From: Nitrospira sp. | GTDB taxonomy: Bacteria; Nitrospirota; Nitrospiria; Nitrospirales; Nitrospiraceae | DNA length: 10,000 bases | Assembly: GCA_020216985.1 (NCBI GenBank) | Contig: JAIWOH010000061.1 | Location: 1-10,000, forward strand | Reading direction: 5' to 3' | Part shown: positions 1 through 6,066 of the stretch, one piece after another | How the letters are laid out: each line of letters begins with the position of its first letter | Position numbering within the stretch: position 1 is the stretch's first letter | Notes under the pieces: generated by a model | Seen by the model: the letters and a program-made list of their open reading frames with translations, nothing else | Told to the model about the DNA's origin: nothing | The model's database searches: none | Translations under genes and position numbers: made by a program

Positions 1-131
1 GCGCTCTCGGCAGAACAAAAGCCGTCATGAGCGAGCTTTTCGACGTCCGTTCTTGAAAGCCCTGCCTACCAAAAGGGAAGTCTCGATGTCTGGGGAGATG
101 ATCGCGCCTTTTTGAGAAAGACAGTCGTCCT

Positions 132-158
132 TTCCCCGGCGAACGAGCGGTCGGGGAA
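132..158 (-). other. Hairpin downstream of mutM
   Basis: A perfect 7-bp inverted repeat, TTCCCCG (132-138) and CGGGGAA (152-158), encloses a 13-nt loop. It lies just beyond the mutM terminator candidate in the direction of mutM transcription and has no T-tract immediately after it. It may be a 3'-end stabilising hairpin or a back-up terminator. The stretch 1-208 holds no convincing gene; this hairpin and the next one are all I see there. Confidence 0.3.
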
Positions 159-193
159 CAAAACCCGACGAGACACGGCTGACGCCGTCTCGT
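155..193 (-). terminator. Probable intrinsic terminator of mutM
   Basis: Read on the minus strand, ACGAGAC pairs perfectly with GTCTCGT (arms 187-193 and 168-174 on the plus strand). The stem continues as GGC/GCC (184-186 with 177-179) around a 4-nt loop after a 2-nt bulge. A T-rich run, TTTTGTT, follows within about 4 nt (157-163). It begins 16 nt beyond the mutM stop codon. The stem is good and the U-tract is moderate and interrupted, so the call is likely but not certain. Confidence 0.5.
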
Positions 194-208
194 TTGATTT
201 CTCGGTGA

Positions 209-1039
209 TTACCGAAATCTTTGACAGCGCGGACAATAGAAGGAGCTGCGCTCGCCCTTGAGACGGCGAATGACCGCGCCGCACCCGTTTGGACAGGGTC
301 GGCCTGCCTTCCCATAGACCAGGTGACGCTGTTTGTACCGCCCTTCCGTCCCATCGGGCGCGAAGAAATCTCGGACACTGGATCCGCCGCAGAGGATGGC
401 CTCCTGCAAAACATTCTTCATCACGTGGTAGAGCCGATCGCGTCTCGACGACGCCAGTCTGTTCGCTCGCGCGTTCGGATGAAGGCCGGCCCGAAAGAGA
501 ATTTCATTCGCATAGATGTTGCCGATTCCGGCGATCGTCTGTTGATGCATGAGAAGCGACTTGATCCTCCCGCGTCGTGCTCCGAGCCGTTGTGCGAGCT
601 CTTGGGGCGTCGCTGAGAGCGGATCGCAGCCGAACCGACGCTCGCGGTACCGATCGAGCCCGTCCCGATCGAAGAAAGAAAGGCGGCCGAACCGTCGGGG
701 ATTCCAATAGCGCAGTTCGGTTTCTTTTCCTCCGACAAAGATCATGCGCATGTGCACGTGCCGAGGATGCTTGATTTTTGCCGATGGAAAAAGCAGCAGC
801 CCAGTCATCCCCAATTCGGCGACGATATAGCGAGTCTCGCCGGCTTTTTGAAAGGCCATCGCGACGCTTTTCCCGTATCGAGCGACGGAAGACAATCGTG
901 CGTTCACGTACCAGGCTCGGATGGAATATCCTTCCCGTACGATGTCGGCTCGGCCGATCCACAGCTCGGTGACCGTGGAATCGAGCAGGCCGTCTTGGAG
1001 CTGTCGGACGACGACTTCGGCTTCCGGTAGTTCCGGCAT
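209..1039 (-). CDS. mutM: Formamidopyrimidine-DNA glycosylase (Fpg/MutM)
   Basis: This is a base-excision repair enzyme that removes 8-oxoguanine and formamidopyrimidines from DNA and cleaves the resulting abasic site. The 276-residue product has the usual family length. The start is fixed by the MPELPE N-terminus: Pro2 is the Schiff-base nucleophile and Glu3 the proton donor. Lys57 (in RYGKS) matches the conserved catalytic lysine. The helix-two-turn-helix signature GIGNIYANEIL is at 171-181. A C-terminal zinc finger uses C249, C253, C269 and C272 and keeps the conserved Arg264. Two details are unusual: the first cysteine pair is spaced CX3C, not CX2C, and the conserved loop reads WNPRRFG (112-118), with Asn where Asp is common. 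The gene lies 74 nt downstream of the phosphatase gene on the same strand. It has no clear Shine-Dalgarno sequence but has its own candidate -10 box. The functional call is firm. Confidence 0.95.
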   Translation of the reverse strand: MPELPEAEVVVRQLQDGLLDSTVTELWIGRADIVREGYSIRAWYVNARLSSVARYGKSVAMAFQKAGETRYIVAELGMTGLLLFPSAKIKHPRHVHMRMIFVGGKETELRYWNPRRFGRLSFFDRDGLDRYRERRFGCDPLSATPQELAQRLGARRGRIKSLLMHQQTIAGIGNIYANEILFRAGLHPNARANRLASSRRDRLYHVMKNVLQEAILCGGSSVRDFFAPDGTEGRYKQRHLVYGKAGRPCPNGCGAVIRRLKGERSSFYCPRCQRFR

Positions 1040-1083
1040 GGTACGGTCACGAAGAAAAAGAGAGGATGGAAACGATGCCGTTC

Positions 1084-1113
1084 ATTATAGTCATTTGCTC
1101 GCCCGTCACCGAA
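1084..1113 (-). promoter_or_regulatory. Candidate mutM promoter
   Basis: A perfect TATAAT (plus-strand 1084-1089) lies 45 nt upstream of the mutM start. The best -35 is poor (TTCGGT, 1108-1113, spacer 18). Initiation would be near 1077 and give a leader of about 38 nt. The pyrimidine-rich stretch between it and the gene (about 1050-1070) has no Shine-Dalgarno sequence. Confidence 0.4.
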
Positions 1114-1542
1114 CTAGTCGGCCGGAAGCAGTCCGCCGTTTCGGCGGATCTGTTTGAGGCATTGGATGGTTTCTTCCAACTGAGGAAGCGGCATGGCGCC
1201 GGGACGCCGGTCCTTGACAAGCCGTAATACGCTGTTATAGTCCCCGCCTTCGGCGCAACAGAGATACGCTACGACCACGGACACCGATCGGCTCATGCCG
1301 GCGCGACAACAGACCATGACCCGATTGTCGGTGATGTACCGCTCGATCCAGGCGACAGCGTCCGCCAACAGTCGTGCCTCGACCCGGGCAGACTCTTTGA
1401 GCGGAATCTTCCCGGTCGGCAACCAGGCGGGCAGATCGACGTCGTATTCCTCGGCCACCAAGAGCAAGGCCCCGATCTGCGCGGGCGGCGGCGCGGTTTC
1501 GTAGATATTTCCGACAAACAGCCGCTCGGTGATTTGATACAT
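1114..1542 (-). CDS. Dual-specificity-type protein phosphatase
   Basis: The 142-residue protein matches the compact dual-specificity/tyrosine phosphatase fold, which hydrolyses phosphate esters on proteins or, in atypical members, on other substrates through a cysteinyl-phosphate intermediate. The P-loop is CRAGMSRS (79-86), with nucleophile Cys79 and phosphate-binding Arg85 (CX5R). It is followed by the family's hydrophobic helix VSVVVAYL. The N-terminus, with ITERLFVGN at 4-12, also matches family starts. Two departures are visible: the residue before the nucleophile is Cys78, not the usual His, and the general-acid loop reads IPLKES (46-51), with Glu50 where Asp is typical. The start has no Shine-Dalgarno sequence. 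The nearest promoter places initiation almost at the ATG. The gene is divergent from the zinc-ribbon gene and upstream of mutM. The substrate is unknown. Confidence 0.88.
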   Translation of the reverse strand: MYQITERLFVGNIYETAPPPAQIGALLLVAEEYDVDLPAWLPTGKIPLKESARVEARLLADAVAWIERYITDNRVMVCCRAGMSRSVSVVVAYLCCAEGGDYNSVLRLVKDRRPGAMPLPQLEETIQCLKQIRRNGGLLPAD

Positions 1543-1550
1543 CCGGATTC

Positions 1551-1578
1551 AGTACAACGGAGCAGTCTGAGCCGTCAA
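1551..1578 (-). promoter_or_regulatory. Candidate promoter of the phosphatase gene
   Basis: On the minus strand TTGACG (plus 1573-1578) and TGTACT (plus 1551-1556) are separated by 16 nt. The -10 box ends 8 nt before the ATG at 1542, so initiation would fall within 1-3 nt of the start codon. That agrees with the absence of a Shine-Dalgarno sequence. Confidence 0.4.
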
Positions 1579-1598
1579 GTCTCACCGATCCGGCGCAG

Positions 1599-1628
1599 TT
1601 GCGGTTTCGTCAAGCCACCGGCTATACT
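1599..1628 (+). promoter_or_regulatory. Candidate promoter of the zinc-ribbon gene
   Basis: TTGCGG (1599-1604) and TATACT (1623-1628) are separated by 18 nt. Initiation would be near 1635 and give a leader of about 37 nt. It shares the 129-nt divergent intergenic region with the phosphatase promoter. A 5-bp hairpin GAAGT/ACTTC (1643-1647 with 1656-1660) lies in the predicted leader. Confidence 0.4.
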
Positions 1629-1671
1629 TCAGCACATGTATTGAAGTGAGACGTTACTTCTCTTTTATGCC

Positions 1672-2031
1672 ATGGTGACGCTAACTCAGCAGGAAGTCGA
1701 ACGGCGGTTGGGGACGGTCGCCTGCGCCGTTTGCAAACGGTCGAGTTTCGCCATCGACGAGCGGTTCATGGGCTCCGACGGCGAATGGCGGGGGGTGTGC
1801 AGATCCTGTTTTTATACCTTCCCGGTCCATACGGACGCCGAGTTTTACTTGCGGACTCAGCCCGACGTGCCGCTTCGCCTGAAAGAGATCTCCTGCACCG
1901 CTTGCAACCATCAGGGAGTCGCCCTTGATTTCCGGGCGACACTGTCCGTACGAGAAGCTTATTATTTCGTGACGTGCCTCGGATGCCGTCGCCAATTCCC
2001 GGAGCGATCCTCGCTGGAGGCATACGAATAG
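1672..2031 (+). CDS. Tandem zinc-ribbon protein of unknown function
   Basis: The 119-residue protein contains four CX2C pairs: C18/C21, C43/C46, C75/C78 and C102/C105. They group into two successive zinc-ribbon-like units. Both units end alike, CRSCFYTFP at 43-51 and CLGCRRQFP at 102-110, which points to an internal duplication. No enzyme motif, signal peptide or membrane segment is visible. Such ribbons usually bind nucleic acid or protein, but nothing here shows which. The ATG at 1672 lacks a Shine-Dalgarno sequence. The cysteine pattern makes this strand the coding one over long open frames on the opposite strand. It may be co-transcribed with the small acidic gene 37 nt downstream. Confidence 0.75.
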   Translation: MVTLTQQEVERRLGTVACAVCKRSSFAIDERFMGSDGEWRGVCRSCFYTFPVHTDAEFYLRTQPDVPLRLKEISCTACNHQGVALDFRATLSVREAYYFVTCLGCRRQFPERSSLEAYE

Positions 2032-2068
2032 TCCAGGCGTTGTCGCAGCCGAGGCACCGAGTCTGCGC

Positions 2069-2251
2069 ATGAATGACAAACTCAAGCAGCCTGAAGAGCC
2101 GCAACCCGAAGCTCCTCCCAAGACGAGGAAAGAGCTCCCCCTCGTTTCCGTCCCGGACGATCGTGACATGATCGCCCAAGAAATGGCCGAGCTGTTCGAA
2201 GAAGACAAGGTTTCCCATCAACACGGCAGCTCGGAACCGGAAGCAGACTGA
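2069..2251 (+). CDS. Small acidic hypothetical protein
   Basis: This 60-residue open frame starts 37 nt after the zinc-ribbon gene and ends 18 nt before the convergent methyltransferase gene. The product is hydrophilic and rich in Pro and Glu at its N-terminus (residues 1-20). The middle is probably helical (IAQEMAELFEED, residues 35-46), and the tail is acidic. I recognise no family. The ribosome-binding site is weak, so the call rests on position, strand and plausible composition. It could be a small accessory protein expressed with the zinc-ribbon protein. Confidence 0.45.
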   Translation: MNDKLKQPEEPQPEAPPKTRKELPLVSVPDDRDMIAQEMAELFEEDKVSHQHGSSEPEAD

Positions 2252-2269
2252 GGCGTCCCTTATTTACCA

Positions 2270-3016
2270 TTACAGACTGTAATCCCCTCTTCTCTCAGGA
2301 ATCTCAACCTGCCGATCCACCCCCTCCGTCTCTTCATTCTCTTCATTGAGCTTATAGATCGTTGAGAGGCCGGCCCATCCGATCAGACGATATCGTCTAT
2401 CCGCCAAAAGCCGATGGATCGCGCTGGTCAGCACTGCTTCGATCCCTCGTATGGACTCCCAATTCTCCACACAAATCACGCGCGGCCGGTACCGTTCAAA
2501 ATCCAGTCCCTCAATGACTTCGTAATCCGCCCCTTCGACGTCGACGCTCAACAGTTCAAAGTCTCGGGGAACCTGGTGCGCGTCCAGAAGATGGGTGAGC
2601 GTCGTCGTATGTATACACCCGATCGGCCGGTAGCCGCTGGGGCTGGAAACGGATGAAAGATTGATGGTGGCATTGGTGGAAAATTCACCGGGGCTGTAGA
2701 TCGACACCTCTTGTTCCCGATCACTGACGGCGGCGACAACCGCCGTATCTCGCCTTCGCCTGAGTCGGCACGCCAACACTTTCACCTCTTCCAGGTCGAT
2801 CAGCAATCCTCGCCAGCCCCTTCGATACAGACCATAGGTATTGGAGCCTCGCCGTGGATGGTGACAACCGACGTCCACGTAAAACCCCTTTGCCTTCGGT
2901 TCAGGAAGGGCAAGCTTGATGAGTAAATCCTCGCCATATTGCGAGTACGATGCCTGCGGTTTAGCCGGAGAGAGAAAGGCGCGATAAGCCGCCCGAATGT
3001 AGAGACTGGTCTTCAC
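2270..3016 (-). CDS. FkbM-family methyltransferase
   Basis: The product is a 248-residue SAM-dependent methyltransferase of the FkbM (Methyltransf_21) family, whose members mostly O-methylate sugars, polyketides or lipids. It shows SQYGEDLLI (25-33), the SAM-binding motif I region YVDVGCHHP (46-54), the following SNTYGLYRRGWRG (58-70) with the acidic strand LLIDLE (71-76), and the family motif VDVEGADYEVIEG (158-170). I chose the GTG at 3016 because AAAGGGGGA lies 6 nt upstream. The frame is also open from a TTG at 3034, but that start has no ribosome-binding site and would translate the Shine-Dalgarno sequence itself. No signal peptide or membrane segment is seen. It lies 111 nt downstream of the Rsm22-like gene, and no glycan genes are nearby, so the substrate cannot be inferred. 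Confidence 0.88.
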   Translation of the reverse strand: MKTSLYIRAAYRAFLSPAKPQASYSQYGEDLLIKLALPEPKAKGFYVDVGCHHPRRGSNTYGLYRRGWRGLLIDLEEVKVLACRLRRRRDTAVVAAVSDREQEVSIYSPGEFSTNATINLSSVSSPSGYRPIGCIHTTTLTHLLDAHQVPRDFELLSVDVEGADYEVIEGLDFERYRPRVICVENWESIRGIEAVLTSAIHRLLADRRYRLIGWAGLSTIYKLNEENEETEGVDRQVEIPERRGDYSL

Positions 3017-3022
3017 AAACGA

Positions 3023-3031
3023 TCCCCCTTT
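3023..3031 (-). promoter_or_regulatory. Ribosome binding site deciding the FkbM start
   Basis: AAAGGGGGA on the minus strand ends 6 nt before the GTG at 3016. It supports this start over the TTG at 3034. Confidence 0.65.
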
Positions 3032-3127
3032 CAACCGGAATAGTCGGCACGACTCCTATCGACCAAGCGACCAAGACGCCTTGACGCCGATGACGAGGAT
3101 TGCTGCGCCGGTGATGCCGGACCCGGC

Positions 3128-4324
3128 TTACACTTCTCGAATGATTCCGACCGTCACATCGGAATCGATTCGCCCTAACGATGAGATTTTGCCTTGCCGC
3201 TCTTTATGGGCGATCTTTTCAATTTGCACGACGGCCCCGCGCCGCCACCCATCCAATGCGGCGTTTCTCGGCGACGCCAGGCGATCCAACCGTCCGATCT
3301 CGATTCGCCCCTGTTCATTGCACAGCCAGGCCCGTTTTTCTCCCTTCATCACCCGCAGCTCGCTCACGACCCGATAAACATCAGATTGTCGCCTCACAAT
3401 GGCTTTCCCGTCTTTTCGCAGCAGCAAGTAGGAAAATTTGAGGGCGTCTTTGATGAAACCGACCGCCTTGTCGATATTTCGGACGGATGGAGGCGGCTCC
3501 CACGGCCGCTCTTCATGACACCAATCATCGGGATGCTCCAGAGCCGGGCAATTCCGTTCGTGGAGACAGGGGCTGTAAACTGTACAGTTTCCCTCCTCGA
3601 TCAATCGATCTCGGACTTGATGAAGCGACCTGGACGTTTCCCGCAAGGCCGGCTCGATGACCATCAGCGTGCCATGTGGGGCGAGGCCGTTTAAAAGCTC
3701 TGAGAGCAATTTCGTTTTCGCTGTGATCGGATCCCTTGATCCGACACCGATCTCGTTCAAGCTGTTTGCTACGATGATGAGGTCGAACGGCATGGCTGAC
3801 GAGATCTTTTCATGCCATCCCCGCCGCTCCAGATTTTCCCGGTACGTGGTGAGCCGGTGCGTTGCGAGATGGATCTTGGCGTGGGCTTCCATCCGGCAAT
3901 AGCACGACCAGATTCGACGAGCCTGATCTAACGCCGCTACGGATTGATCGACTGCGGTGACCGATAGTTCCCCGCTGAAACCGTGAGACCGCCACCAATC
4001 CAACACGCCCAGCGCTCCCGTCCCGGGACCCGATCCGACATCCAATACCCGTATCGGCCCTGCGGCCGCCGTTCTCGGCATTTCATCGAGAAGGGTTTGG
4101 ATCTTCGCGAGATTCACCGGCAGGAAATAACGGAGATATGCGGCAAGAAACCTCGGATGATTGAAATACTCGCCGTCCAATTTCTCCCGTCGGTTTGTAA
4201 AGCGTCGCGATAACTCTCCCACCGCCTCATGGATTTGTGCCGACGGAATGCCTGTTTCACCACAGACACGTTCAATCGCCTCCAGCAGCGGCCGAGAGAC
4301 CATGGCAACATTGAGAGGACTCAT
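3128..4324 (-). CDS. Rsm22/METTL17-type small-ribosomal-subunit methyltransferase-like protein
   Basis: The 398-residue protein matches the Rsm22 family (PF09243), known best from mitochondria (Rsm22, METTL17), where it assists small-ribosomal-subunit assembly. An N-terminal helical region (about 1-88) precedes a Rossmann methyltransferase core with SAM motif VLDVGSGPGTG (93-103), an acidic strand AVD (124-126), and ANSLNEIG (186-193). The family signature follows: YSPCLHERNCP (250-260) and WCHEE (268-272). C253, C259 and C269, with C335 farther on, match the spacing pattern of the four cysteines that ligate a [4Fe-4S] cluster in METTL17. The ATG at 4324 is the first start in the frame and lacks a Shine-Dalgarno sequence. 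An in-frame ATG at codon 8 is an alternative. The gene is divergent from a small hypothetical gene, with only 38 nt between the starts. Family assignment is confident; catalytic activity is not shown. Confidence 0.85.
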   Translation of the reverse strand: MSPLNVAMVSRPLLEAIERVCGETGIPSAQIHEAVGELSRRFTNRREKLDGEYFNHPRFLAAYLRYFLPVNLAKIQTLLDEMPRTAAAGPIRVLDVGSGPGTGALGVLDWWRSHGFSGELSVTAVDQSVAALDQARRIWSCYCRMEAHAKIHLATHRLTTYRENLERRGWHEKISSAMPFDLIIVANSLNEIGVGSRDPITAKTKLLSELLNGLAPHGTLMVIEPALRETSRSLHQVRDRLIEEGNCTVYSPCLHERNCPALEHPDDWCHEERPWEPPPSVRNIDKAVGFIKDALKFSYLLLRKDGKAIVRRQSDVYRVVSELRVMKGEKRAWLCNEQGRIEIGRLDRLASPRNAALDGWRRGAVVQIEKIAHKERQGKISSLGRIDSDVTVGIIREV

Positions 4325-4340
4325 GCGGCTAGTGTATGCT
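4311..4340 (+). promoter_or_regulatory. Candidate promoter of the 82-residue gene
   Basis: TTGAGA (4311-4316) and TATGCT (4335-4340) are separated by 18 nt. Initiation near 4347 would leave a short leader that carries the Shine-Dalgarno sequence at 4351. The -35 lies inside the first codons of the divergent Rsm22-like gene. Confidence 0.4.
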
Positions 4341-4360
4341 CACCCTACAAGGGAGGACAA
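4331..4360 (-). promoter_or_regulatory. Candidate promoter of the Rsm22-like gene
   Basis: On the minus strand TTGTCC (plus 4355-4360) and TACACT (plus 4331-4336) are separated by 18 nt. The -10 box ends 6 nt before the ATG at 4324, which predicts a leaderless or nearly leaderless message. It overlaps the divergent plus-strand promoter and Shine-Dalgarno sequence. Confidence 0.4.
4351..4357 (+). promoter_or_regulatory. Ribosome binding site deciding the start at 4363
   Basis: GGGAGGA ends 5 nt before the ATG at 4363. It rules against the upstream in-frame start at 4336, whose extension would include this site. Confidence 0.75.
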
Positions 4361-4362
4361 CC

Positions 4363-4611
4363 ATGACCAACGAAATTTTGAAGGCTTACAAAGAAGTCGA
4401 AGCGGCGGTGGAGCGCTATACCCGGTTGCTGCACGACCACGTGACGATGCTCCAAAATATCGAGCCGCCGGGATCGGACAAAGTCGTTCGCCTGACCGCC
4501 GGCTCAAAAGCCATGACGGACAGTGCCGCAATTTATCTCTCCTATGCAAAGTACGTCGCCCACGGGATGCCGACCAGCGAGGAGATGGTCGAGGATGAAA
4601 TGCAGGGGTAA
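4363..4611 (+). CDS. Hypothetical protein, 82 residues
   Basis: A strong GGGAGGA Shine-Dalgarno sequence sets the ATG start. The 82-residue product begins with a probable amphipathic helix (residues 4-32, from EILKAYKEVEAAVERY onward), continues through a PPGSD turn (34-38), and has a second helical region rich in Ala and Met before an acidic C-terminus (EEMVEDEMQ). It has no cysteine, signal peptide or membrane segment. I recognise no family. It is divergent from the Rsm22-like gene and converges on the oxidoreductase operon across a shared bidirectional terminator, so it is probably a single-gene transcript. Confidence 0.7.
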   Translation: MTNEILKAYKEVEAAVERYTRLLHDHVTMLQNIEPPGSDKVVRLTAGSKAMTDSAAIYLSYAKYVAHGMPTSEEMVEDEMQG

Positions 4612-4641
4612 TGGCACGGAGTTGCAGAAAGGCAGGAAATG

Positions 4642-4683
4642 AAAAGGGCCTGTCCGATAGTCCGGACAGGCCCTTCGCCTTTC
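4642..4683. terminator. Bidirectional intrinsic terminator
   Basis: A perfect 13-bp G+C-rich stem, AAGGGCCTGTCCG (4644-4656) with its complement (4663-4675), closes a 6-nt loop. On the minus strand TTTTCATTT follows directly, 17 nt after the alpha-subunit stop codon, a clear terminator for the oxidoreductase operon. On the plus strand the tail (CGCCTTTC) is weaker, but the hairpin lies 32 nt after the 82-residue gene and probably stops it too. Confidence 0.85.
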
Positions 4684-4691
4684 AGAACGAA

Positions 4692-6026
4692 TCAGATGCT
4701 TCGCATGAAGTGAGCGACTTCCTCAGGGTTCACAGTCCCGCCCATCACTTGGGACATCGCCACGTTCGTGGATTTTTTACCGGTCAGGCCGGACTCCACC
4801 TCATCAACAATCAACTCCACCGGCATCGACTGACCGCCATACACCCGAGGACCGCCGATGATCTTTGCCTTGGAGTAACCGTAGATGGCGGTCGCAACTT
4901 CTTTGGCCAACCAGCCGACGTAGTTGAATTCCGGCACGACGATCAATTTTACGTTGCCGCACAGTTCCCGCAGTTCCTTGGTCGGGAACGGACGCAGCGA
5001 GCGAATCTTGATCAAACCGACGTTGAATCCCTTTTCCTTACACAGACGCACCGCTTCACGGGACTGAGCAGCCGCGCTCCCTGATGCAATGATGACGGCG
5101 TCGGCGTTCTCCACGTTTTCAGCCGACAGCAACCCTCCCATATATCGATTGATATACTTGCGAGACCGTTCTACGGCCGCCCACACTTCCTGCTGCCACA
5201 CGGCGTGAATGTTGTACGCCATGAAGTTGGATTTCTGGACCGGGGCGTCTCGTGACAAACGAGCGGGGGGATTCTCGGCATCGAGCACCGGGACCGCACC
5301 GCGCCACGCGTCTCGAGGAGGGAGTTTGAGCCCGCGATCCTGCATTTGAACGTAGCCGCGGGCATGGGTCACGAAAAATCCGTCGCAGCAGACGCCCACC
5401 GGCAAGGTCACGTCGTTCTTTTCCCCAATCACAAACCCGGTCATAATGAAATCAAACATATCTTGCTGGTTTTCCGCATGAAACACGATCATCCCGCAGT
5501 TCAGGAGATAGGCGACTTCGATATTATCGGGCTGGATGGCCAACGGCGCGTTGACGACCCGGCAGGTGAACATCGCCACGGCGGGCAATCGATGGCCCGG
5601 CCAGGAGGCGATGCCCTCCAGCCCTCGCAAGGTTCCCGGTCCCGCCGTCGCCGTAAAACAGCGCACGCCGGCCCTCGACCCTCCGGCGATCGCGGCCATG
5701 ACGCCGACCTCTTCTTCGCCACGGTAATATTCTTTGACATAGCCTTCTCCATACAGCACACCGACGAGCTGCATGGTCTCCGACTGCGGCGTAATGGGAT
5801 AAGCGATGGCCAGATCTACGTTGGAACGGCGGATTGCCTCTTTGGCCGCCTCACTTCCGGTGATAAACTCTCTCGTCCTCGGTGCCTCGAAGAACATATA
5901 TTCGGGCGTCACGACTCTTTGTCTCTTCGCCTCCGCATGGGGATCTTTCTTCCCGTCCACCTTCGGGGCTGCAACGCTGGTGATCGGATCACCCTGGGGA
6001 TTCGTTTTGACTTCCGTCTCGCTCAT
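4692..6026 (-). CDS. porA: 2-oxoacid:ferredoxin oxidoreductase, alpha subunit (PorA/ForA type)
   Basis: This is the alpha subunit of the five-subunit pyruvate or 2-oxoglutarate:ferredoxin oxidoreductase and carries the pyrimidine-binding and C-terminal domains of the TPP enzyme. The 444-residue product has YPITPQS (76-82), the family hallmark near the substrate and thiamine, then RGEEEVG with a TATAGPGT stretch. The C-terminal part has the IKIRSLRPFP transketolase-C-like segment. Residues 1-50 form a hydrophilic Lys/Asp/Pro-rich extension before the conserved FITGSEAAKEA (54-64). The ATG is preceded by GAGGTG at good spacing, which supports this start. The gene is last in the operon, 40 nt after the epsilon gene, and ends 17 nt before the terminator hairpin. 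In an autotroph the complex would fix CO2 with reduced ferredoxin. Pyruvate versus 2-oxoglutarate specificity is not decidable here, so the por symbols are provisional. Confidence 0.9.
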   Translation of the reverse strand: MSETEVKTNPQGDPITSVAAPKVDGKKDPHAEAKRQRVVTPEYMFFEAPRTREFITGSEAAKEAIRRSNVDLAIAYPITPQSETMQLVGVLYGEGYVKEYYRGEEEVGVMAAIAGGSRAGVRCFTATAGPGTLRGLEGIASWPGHRLPAVAMFTCRVVNAPLAIQPDNIEVAYLLNCGMIVFHAENQQDMFDFIMTGFVIGEKNDVTLPVGVCCDGFFVTHARGYVQMQDRGLKLPPRDAWRGAVPVLDAENPPARLSRDAPVQKSNFMAYNIHAVWQQEVWAAVERSRKYINRYMGGLLSAENVENADAVIIASGSAAAQSREAVRLCKEKGFNVGLIKIRSLRPFPTKELRELCGNVKLIVVPEFNYVGWLAKEVATAIYGYSKAKIIGGPRVYGGQSMPVELIVDEVESGLTGKKSTNVAMSQVMGGTVNPEEVAHFMRSI

Positions 6027-6066
6027 GGTTGCACCTCTTCGCTAGTTCGAGCGTCGCCGCCCGGCC

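Noticed and set aside
25..414. Minus-strand open frame overlapping the 3' part of mutM
   Set aside because: It overlaps a firmly identified gene on the same strand, has no recognisable motif or ribosome-binding site, and has a composition typical of a shifted frame.
1681..2224. Long minus-strand open frames opposite the zinc-ribbon gene
   Set aside because: The plus strand has four ordered CX2C pairs; the antisense frames give Ser/Gly/Arg-rich sequence without motifs.
3035..3127. Terminator between the Rsm22-like and FkbM genes
   Set aside because: G+C-rich GCCGG/CCGGC inverted repeats follow the Rsm22-like stop codon but no T-tract is present; read-through into the FkbM gene remains possible.
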